From Marinobacter bryozoorum (GTDB taxonomy: Bacteria > Pseudomonadota > Gammaproteobacteria > Pseudomonadales > Oleiphilaceae), in contig NZ_JAKZAH010000001.1 of the NCBI RefSeq assembly GCF_023156245.1, positions 1 through 64,000 on the forward strand: 64,000 bases of DNA, written 5' to 3'. The notes below the pieces were generated by a model. It was not told the DNA's origin, did no database searches, and saw only the letters and a list, made by a program, of their open reading frames with translations. Position numbers and translations under genes: made by a program. Below are positions 59,331 to 64,000 of this stretch, piece by piece. Every line of letters begins with the position of its first letter. Positions within the stretch are counted from its first letter, which is position 1.

Positions 59331-60050
59331 TCACATTGATCGCTGATTGACGCGTTTAGAAACTTCCTCGGCGCTCTCGACCCGCTCGGAATAGCGGTCG
59401 GTGAGGTAGTCGCTGCGGTCCCGGGTCAGCAGGGTGAACTTAACCAGCTCTTCCATTACATCCACAATCCGATTGTAGAAGGGTGACGGTAACATCCGGT
59501 CGTTGTCATCAAACTCGGTAAACGCCTTTGGCACCGAAGACTGGTTAGGGATGGTGATCATGCGCATCCAGCGACCGAGTACCCGCAACTGATTCACCGC
59601 ATTGAACGACTGGGAGCCACCGCACACCTGCATCACCGCCAGGGTCTTGCCCTGGGTGGGCCGCATGCCTCCAATGGAGAGCGGGATCCAGTCGATCTGG
59701 GTTTTCATGATGCCGGTCATGGCGCCGTGGCGCTCCGGTGAACACCACACCATGCCTTCCGACCATTCTGCCAGTTCCCGTAACTCCTGAACCTTGGCGT
59801 GGGAGGCGTCCTCGGCATCTGCCAGGGGCAGCCCCCGGGGATTAAAAATTCGCGGTTCGGCGCCTATGGCCTCCAGCAGGCGGGCGGCCTCTTCCACGAC
59901 CAGGCGACTGAAGGAGCGCTCCCGCAATGAGCCGTAGAGCAGCAGGATCCTGGGCTTGTGGGCCGACGGCGTGCGGTTAGAAAGGGCCCCGCCGGAAGGC
60001 GTCCTGAAGTGTTCCGGGTCGATGTTGGGCAAGTCATCGGTGGTTGTCAC
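59331..60050 (-). CDS. arsH: NADPH-dependent FMN reductase / organoarsenical oxidase ArsH
   Basis: 239-residue flavoprotein that oxidises trivalent methyl- and aryl-arsenicals. Motifs: [20 protein letters not shown] (FMN phosphate loop), [40 protein letters not shown] and the ArsH C-terminal tail. The GTG start at 60050 (AAGGA site) is preferred over an in-frame upstream ATG at 60095. First gene of the minus-strand ars transcript. Confidence 0.9.
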   Translation of the reverse strand: MTTTDDLPNIDPEHFRTPSGGALSNRTPSAHKPRILLLYGSLRERSFSRLVVEEAARLLEAIGAEPRIFNPRGLPLADAEDASHAKVQELRELAEWSEGMVWCSPERHGAMTGIMKTQIDWIPLSIGGMRPTQGKTLAVMQVCGGSQSFNAVNQLRVLGRWMRMITIPNQSSVPKAFTEFDDNDRMLPSPFYNRIVDVMEELVKFTLLTRDRSDYLTDRYSERVESAEEVSKRVNQRSM

Positions 60051-60084
60051 AGAAATGTCCTTTACTCGGGATAAGGTGGTGTCT

Positions 60085-60112
60085 ATTATGCACAAAAACA
60101 GATATCTGTTAA
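60085..60112 (-). promoter_or_regulatory. Candidate arsH promoter overlapped by a palindromic operator
   Basis: On the minus strand TTAACA (60107-60112) and CATAAT (60085-60090) are 16 bases apart. The perfect 14-bp palindrome AACAGATATCTGTT (60097-60110) overlaps the -35 and spacer, the position expected for an ArsR repressor site. The same palindrome lies 24 bases before the divergent ArsC-ArsR gene, so it could control both. Confidence 0.6.
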
Positions 60113-60133
60113 ATCAAATATATGGGTGATCAT

Positions 60134-60898
60134 ATGAAGCGCCGGGTCCTGTTTGTCTGTACCGCCAACAGTGCACGCTCCCTGATGGCGGAAGCCCTGC
60201 TCCGGGATATGGCCGGTGACCGGTTCGAAGTGGCCAGTGCCGGAACCGAGCCGGCAAGCCCCCATCCGATGGCGCTCCGGGTGCTGGAGGAGGCCGGTAT
60301 TTCGACTGACGGCCTGAGAAGCAAGCGGCTGGCTAGCCTGAAGGATCAGCCCTGGGACTATGTGATCACCCTGTGCGAGAAAGCCGCCAACGAGTGTGGT
60401 GAGGTCTGCCAGCCGGCCCAGCGCATCGCCTGGGATTTCCCGGATCCGGCTCAAAGCAACCGCCACGCGGTGTTCGCCCTGACCCTGAAAGAACTGCGGG
60501 AGCGGATCAGCCTGTTCACCCTCGTGCACCAGAGGGAAACCGGCCTGAGGGCAACCGACTATAACCCCGTGACGGTATTCAAGGCACTGGCGGACGAGTT
60601 GCGCCTGGCGGCAATGTTGTTGATCCGGGATCAGCAAAAGTTGTGCGTCTGTGAGCTGACCGAAGCGCTGGACGTGTCCCAGCCCAAGGTCAGCCGCCAC
60701 CTTGCCTCCCTTCGCGATACCGGCCTGGTGGAGACGGAACGCCATGGCCAGTGGGTCTACTATTACCTTAGCCCTCACTTACCGGGCTGGCTGGTGCGGG
60801 TACTGGATGAAACCGCCAGTGCCAACCAGGCGCTGATTCAGACACCCCAGGCGCGCCTGCAGGCTATGGCGAACCGTCCGGAAGTGTCCTGCCCGTGA
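60134..60898 (+). CDS. ArsC-ArsR fusion: arsenate reductase with C-terminal repressor domain
   Basis: 254-residue fusion. Residues ~1-135 are a thioredoxin-coupled, LMW-phosphatase-type arsenate reductase: CTANSARS (Cys-x5-Arg-Ser) near the N-terminus and the redox cysteines in TLCEKAANECGEVC. Residues ~145-235 are an ArsR-type winged helix: KLCVCELTEALDVSQPKVSR with the CVC As(III)-binding pair and recognition helix. Both halves look intact, so the protein may reduce arsenate and sense the arsenite made. ATG 60134 is preferred to 60122 for spacing to GGGTGA. Divergent from arsH; GAPDH and arsJ follow. Confidence 0.9.
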   Translation: MKRRVLFVCTANSARSLMAEALLRDMAGDRFEVASAGTEPASPHPMALRVLEEAGISTDGLRSKRLASLKDQPWDYVITLCEKAANECGEVCQPAQRIAWDFPDPAQSNRHAVFALTLKELRERISLFTLVHQRETGLRATDYNPVTVFKALADELRLAAMLLIRDQQKLCVCELTEALDVSQPKVSRHLASLRDTGLVETERHGQWVYYYLSPHLPGWLVRVLDETASANQALIQTPQARLQAMANRPEVSCP

Positions 60899-60946
60899 GT
60901 GGGCGTCTTCGTTTTCTCGGATATCAGGAATTACCAGGAGCACAGT

Positions 60947-61951
60947 ATGAGCAAGATCAAGGTAGGCATTAACGGATTTGGTCGCATCGGGCGGCTTGCC
61001 CTGCGTGCGGCCTGGGGGTGGCCGGAGCTGGAGTTCGTTGCGATTAATGACCCGGGGGCCGATGCGGCGACCCTGGCGCACCTGCTCAACTTTGACAGTG
61101 TGCACGGTACCTGGAGCCACCAGGCTGAAGCCGATGGCAGCGATATGGTCATTGGGGACCAGCGCATCCGGGTGACTCGCAACAAGGCCATCGGTGACAC
61201 TGACTGGTCCGGCTGTGACCTGGTAATCGAGGCCAGCGGCGTCAACAAGACCGTGGAGGTATTGCAGGGTTACCTGGACCAGGGCGTCAAGCGTGTGGTG
61301 GTCACCGCGCCGGTGAAGGAGGCAGGCGCGAAGAACATTGTCATGGGTGTTAATGAAGATATCTTTGATCCGGCCAGCGATCGCATCGTGACCGCTGCCT
61401 CCTGCACCACCAACTGCCTGGCGCCGGTGGTGAAGGTAATCCACGAGAAATTGGGCATCAAGCACGGTTCCATAACCACCATTCATAGTCTCACCAATAC
61501 CCAGACCATCCTGGATGCGCCCCACAAGGATCTGCGCCGGGCCCGGGCCTGCGGCAGTTCCCTGATTCCCACCAGTACCGGCTCTGCAACGGCGATCATC
61601 GAGATCTTCCCGGAGTTGAAGGGCCGCCTGGACGGCCATGCGGTGCGCATTCCGCTGACCAATGCGTCGCTGACGGATTGTGTGTTCGAGGTGGATCAGC
61701 CCACGGACCGGGATACGGTCAATCAGTTGCTGAAAGAGGCGGCCGAGGGCGACCTGAAAGGCATCCTGGGCTATGAGGAACGCCCACTGGTGTCCATCGA
61801 CTACAAGACGGACCCGCGCTCGTCCATTGTGGATGCCCTGTCCACCCTGGTCATCAATGGCACCCAGGTGAAAATCTACGCCTGGTACGACAACGAATGG
61901 GGCTACGCCAACCGTACGGTCGAGCTGGCGCGCAAGGTGGGCCAGGCCTGA
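60947..61951 (+). CDS. Type I glyceraldehyde-3-phosphate dehydrogenase, ars-operon type
   Basis: 334-residue GAPDH. Rossmann start [17 protein letters not shown], catalytic Cys in [12 protein letters not shown], and His in the downstream [10 protein letters not shown] segment. In ars operons this enzyme couples arsenate to glyceraldehyde 3-phosphate to give 1-arseno-3-phosphoglycerate, the substrate of ArsJ. It sits directly before arsJ (start one base after its stop). Not the housekeeping GAPDH by context. AGGAG site. Confidence 0.92.
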   Translation: MSKIKVGINGFGRIGRLALRAAWGWPELEFVAINDPGADAATLAHLLNFDSVHGTWSHQAEADGSDMVIGDQRIRVTRNKAIGDTDWSGCDLVIEASGVNKTVEVLQGYLDQGVKRVVVTAPVKEAGAKNIVMGVNEDIFDPASDRIVTAASCTTNCLAPVVKVIHEKLGIKHGSITTIHSLTNTQTILDAPHKDLRRARACGSSLIPTSTGSATAIIEIFPELKGRLDGHAVRIPLTNASLTDCVFEVDQPTDRDTVNQLLKEAAEGDLKGILGYEERPLVSIDYKTDPRSSIVDALSTLVINGTQVKIYAWYDNEWGYANRTVELARKVGQA

Positions 61952-61952
61952 T

Positions 61953-63158
61953 ATGACTGCAGCCATCCGCCAGTACCTGGTCATAACCGGCAACTACTGG
62001 GCCTTCACCCTGACGGACGGGGCCCTGCGGATGCTGGTGGTGCTGCACTTCCATCAGCTGGGTTACTCGCCCCTGGAAATCGCCCTGCTGTTCATTTTCT
62101 ATGAATTCTTCGGGGTGGTGACCAACCTGGTGGGAGGGTATCTGGGTGCCCGCTGGGGGCTGAACCGCACCATGAATATCGGGCTGTTCCTGCAGATTGT
62201 GGCGCTCGCCATGCTGGCGGTCCCGGCGGCTGTGCTCACCGTGCCCTGGGTAATGGCCGCGCAGGCACTATCCGGCATCGCCAAGGACCTGAACAAGATG
62301 TCCGCCAAGAGCGGCATCAAGTTGCTGGTGCCGGACGAGCAGCAGGGTACCCTGTACAAGTGGGTGGCGATTCTTACCGGCTCTAAGAACACTCTCAAGG
62401 GGGTCGGCTTCTTCCTGGGGGGCGTGCTGCTGATGGCTGCCGGTTTCAAGGGGGCGGTTATCCTGATGGCGGTGGCTTTAGGGCTGGTGTGGCTGGCCAG
62501 TCTGTTCCTGCTGGGGCAGGACCTGGGCAAGAGCAAGGCAAAGCCCAAGTTCCGTGAGATCCTCTCCAAGAGCCGGGCCATCAACGTGCTGTCGGCAGCG
62601 CGCATGTTCCTGTTCGGTGCCCGTGATGTGTGGTTCGTGGTGGCCCTGCCGGTGTACATGGCCACGGTGTTTGGCTGGGACCACTGGCAAGTGGGCGGTT
62701 TCATGGCCAGCTGGATCATTGGCTATGGCTTTATCCAGACCATCGCGCCGAGGATAACCGGCCATTCGGATGGCAAGTCCGGGGCCGTTACCTGGGCTGC
62801 ATTGCTGGCGCTGATTCCGGCGGCCATTGCGGCCGCGCTGATGGCGGGCTGGTCAGCGCAAGTTGTGGTGGTCGGCGGGCTGCTGTTGTTCGGCCTGCTA
62901 TTTGCCATCAATTCATCCCTGCACAGCTACCTGATTGTCAGCTACGCCCGGGGCGACGGGGTGTCACTGGATGTGGGCTTCTATTACATGTCCAACGCCG
63001 CCGGGCGGCTTCTGGGCACCGTGCTGTCAGGCTGGGTCTACCAGGCCTGGGGGCTGGAGGCCTGCCTGTGGATCTCGGCCGCCCTGGTGGCGACGGCGTC
63101 GTTGTTGTCGCTGATGCTGCCAGATCGGCACCCGGTGGCGGTGGCCGGGAACGGATAA
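61953..63158 (+). CDS. arsJ: Arsenate-organic efflux MFS transporter ArsJ
   Basis: 401-residue major facilitator with about 11-12 membrane segments. ArsJ-type features: NYWAFTLTDGALRMLVVLHF at the N-terminus, YEFFGVVTNLVGGYLGARWG and SGIAKDLNKMSAKSGIK. It exports 1-arseno-3-phosphoglycerate, which then breaks down to arsenate outside. Starts one base after the GAPDH stop. Confidence 0.92.
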   Translation: MTAAIRQYLVITGNYWAFTLTDGALRMLVVLHFHQLGYSPLEIALLFIFYEFFGVVTNLVGGYLGARWGLNRTMNIGLFLQIVALAMLAVPAAVLTVPWVMAAQALSGIAKDLNKMSAKSGIKLLVPDEQQGTLYKWVAILTGSKNTLKGVGFFLGGVLLMAAGFKGAVILMAVALGLVWLASLFLLGQDLGKSKAKPKFREILSKSRAINVLSAARMFLFGARDVWFVVALPVYMATVFGWDHWQVGGFMASWIIGYGFIQTIAPRITGHSDGKSGAVTWAALLALIPAAIAAALMAGWSAQVVVVGGLLLFGLLFAINSSLHSYLIVSYARGDGVSLDVGFYYMSNAAGRLLGTVLSGWVYQAWGLEACLWISAALVATASLLSLMLPDRHPVAVAGNG

Positions 63159-63239
63159 CCGCCCGTCACATCCTTGATCTCCCCGCTCCCCGGGCCGAAG
63201 ATGGGCGAAACCAACTTATCGGAACCCTGGGGAGGTCTT

Positions 63240-63911
63240 ATGGCTGAATCTGACGTGGTTGTGATTACCGGTGCCAACCGTGGCATCGGGCTGGAACTGG
63301 CCCGACACTATGCGCAGGAAGGTTGCGAGGTGATCGGCGTTTGTCGCCAGTACTCTGACGACCTGGTTGACGTGGCCGCGCAGGTTATCGACGGCGTGGA
63401 TGTCACCACCGATGCCGGCATCGAAAAACTGAAAGCGGGCCTGGCGGGCAAGTCCATCAGCCTGCTGATCAACAATGCCGGGCTGTTGCAGGATGAACAG
63501 CTGGGCAGCATCGACTTTGACTCCATTCGTGTACAGATGGAAATCAATGCCTATGCGCCGTTGCGGGTGGCACAAGCCCTGGTGCCGCAGATTCCGGAAG
63601 GGGGCAAGATCGCCAATATCACCAGCCGCATGGGCTCCATTGCCGACAACGATTCCGGTGGCCGTTACGGCTACCGGGCCTCGAAAGCCGCTCTCAATGC
63701 CTTCGGCAAGTCCCTGGCGATGGACCTCAAGCCGAAAGGTATCGCCGTGGCCCAGTTACACCCGGGCTATGTGAAGACCCGCATGGTCAACTTCGGCGGC
63801 CTGATCAGCCCGGAGGAATCCGCCCGTGGCCTGGCAGAACGCATTGCCAGGCTGGACCTGGAAAATACGGGCTCCTTCTGGCACAGCAATGGCGAGGAGC
63901 TGCCCTGGTGA
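63240..63911 (+). CDS. Short-chain dehydrogenase/reductase
   Basis: 223-residue classical SDR with cofactor motif TGANRGIGLELARHY, NNAG in LLINNAGLLQDEQ, the catalytic Ser (ITSRMGS) and YxxxK (YGYRASKAALNAFGKSL). The ATG at 63240 has a GGGAGG site; an in-frame ATG at 63174 lies too far upstream. Substrate unknown. It follows arsJ in the same direction but is not a known arsenic gene. Confidence 0.85.
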   Translation: MAESDVVVITGANRGIGLELARHYAQEGCEVIGVCRQYSDDLVDVAAQVIDGVDVTTDAGIEKLKAGLAGKSISLLINNAGLLQDEQLGSIDFDSIRVQMEINAYAPLRVAQALVPQIPEGGKIANITSRMGSIADNDSGGRYGYRASKAALNAFGKSLAMDLKPKGIAVAQLHPGYVKTRMVNFGGLISPEESARGLAERIARLDLENTGSFWHSNGEELPW

Positions 63912-63917
63912 GCAGGG

Positions 63918-64000
63918 TCAGATCGACGGCGCGATAAAATCCGGCACGATACCGCACTGGTCGATACAGGCGTCCAGGTCCATGCCCGCCAGCGAACCGT
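63918..64000 (-). CDS. 3' end of an unidentified minus-strand gene (truncated)
   Basis: The last 83 bases are open on the minus strand and end in TGA, giving a C-terminus that includes SLAGMDLDACIDQCGIVPDF. It is convergent with the SDR gene, which stops seven bases away. Too short to identify. Confidence 0.45.
   Translation of the reverse strand, partial: GSLAGMDLDACIDQCGIVPDFIAPSI

Overview
The window is about 64 kb of a GC-rich gammaproteobacterial chromosome. The gene set and order (ftsYEX-rpoH, acnA, tmcA, ppnN, thiI, uvrD, TAXI-type TRAP transporter, OprF-like OmpA protein) point to a marine Pseudomonas-like heterotroph, most likely Marinobacter or a close relative. That placement is inferred from protein character and gene order; no database was searched.

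Layout. 1-4 kb: 3' part of ftsY (opening inside a Pro-Glu repeat), ftsE, ftsX and rpoH, a standard cell-division / heat-shock sigma block. 4-8.4 kb: a glyoxylate-metabolism pair (tartronate semialdehyde reductase, hydroxypyruvate isomerase), then an OmpR-type two-component system. 8.4-10.6 kb: small genes (greB coupled to a stand-alone integrase N-terminal domain, acyl-CoA-binding protein, TetR regulator) and a candidate small RNA. 10.7-15.7 kb: a 1661-residue kinase / AAA-ATPase / GAF / GGDEF signalling protein. 15.9-20.5 kb: acnA, two small conserved genes and a LysO-type exporter. 20.6-25.3 kb: a signalling run (degenerate EAL-HDOD, Sco-like protein, membrane chemoreceptor, REC-HDOD). 25.4-33.9 kb: TatD nuclease, PPK2, TAXI TRAP transporter, METTL25/GSTCD-like methyltransferase, OmpA-like porin and a BamE-like small protein. 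33.8-38.8 kb: UvrD-like helicase, DUF2237 and tmcA.

38.8-42.9 kb is visibly AT-rich compared with its surroundings and holds only two genes, both on the minus strand: a KAP-family P-loop NTPase and an ApeA-like HEPN protein. It is bounded by a 16-bp inverted repeat, and the ApeA-like gene has integron-cassette-like ends. This is the best candidate for an acquired anti-phage module.

42.9-58.2 kb is core again: MarC protein, MscS-family channel, HIBCH-like hydrolase, cytochrome c, ppnN, thiI, ElyC/YdcF-like protein, an acetylpolyamine-amidohydrolase-like protein divergent from a succinate-semialdehyde-dehydrogenase-like enzyme, uvrD, a REP-like repeat and corA. 58.2-63.2 kb is an arsenic resistance cluster: ACR3 and ArsH on one strand, and divergently an ArsC-ArsR fusion, a GAPDH and ArsJ. 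This combines As(III) efflux, organoarsenical oxidation, arsenate reduction and arsenate efflux as 1-arseno-3-phosphoglycerate. The window ends with an SDR oxidoreductase and the 3' tip of an unidentified minus-strand gene.
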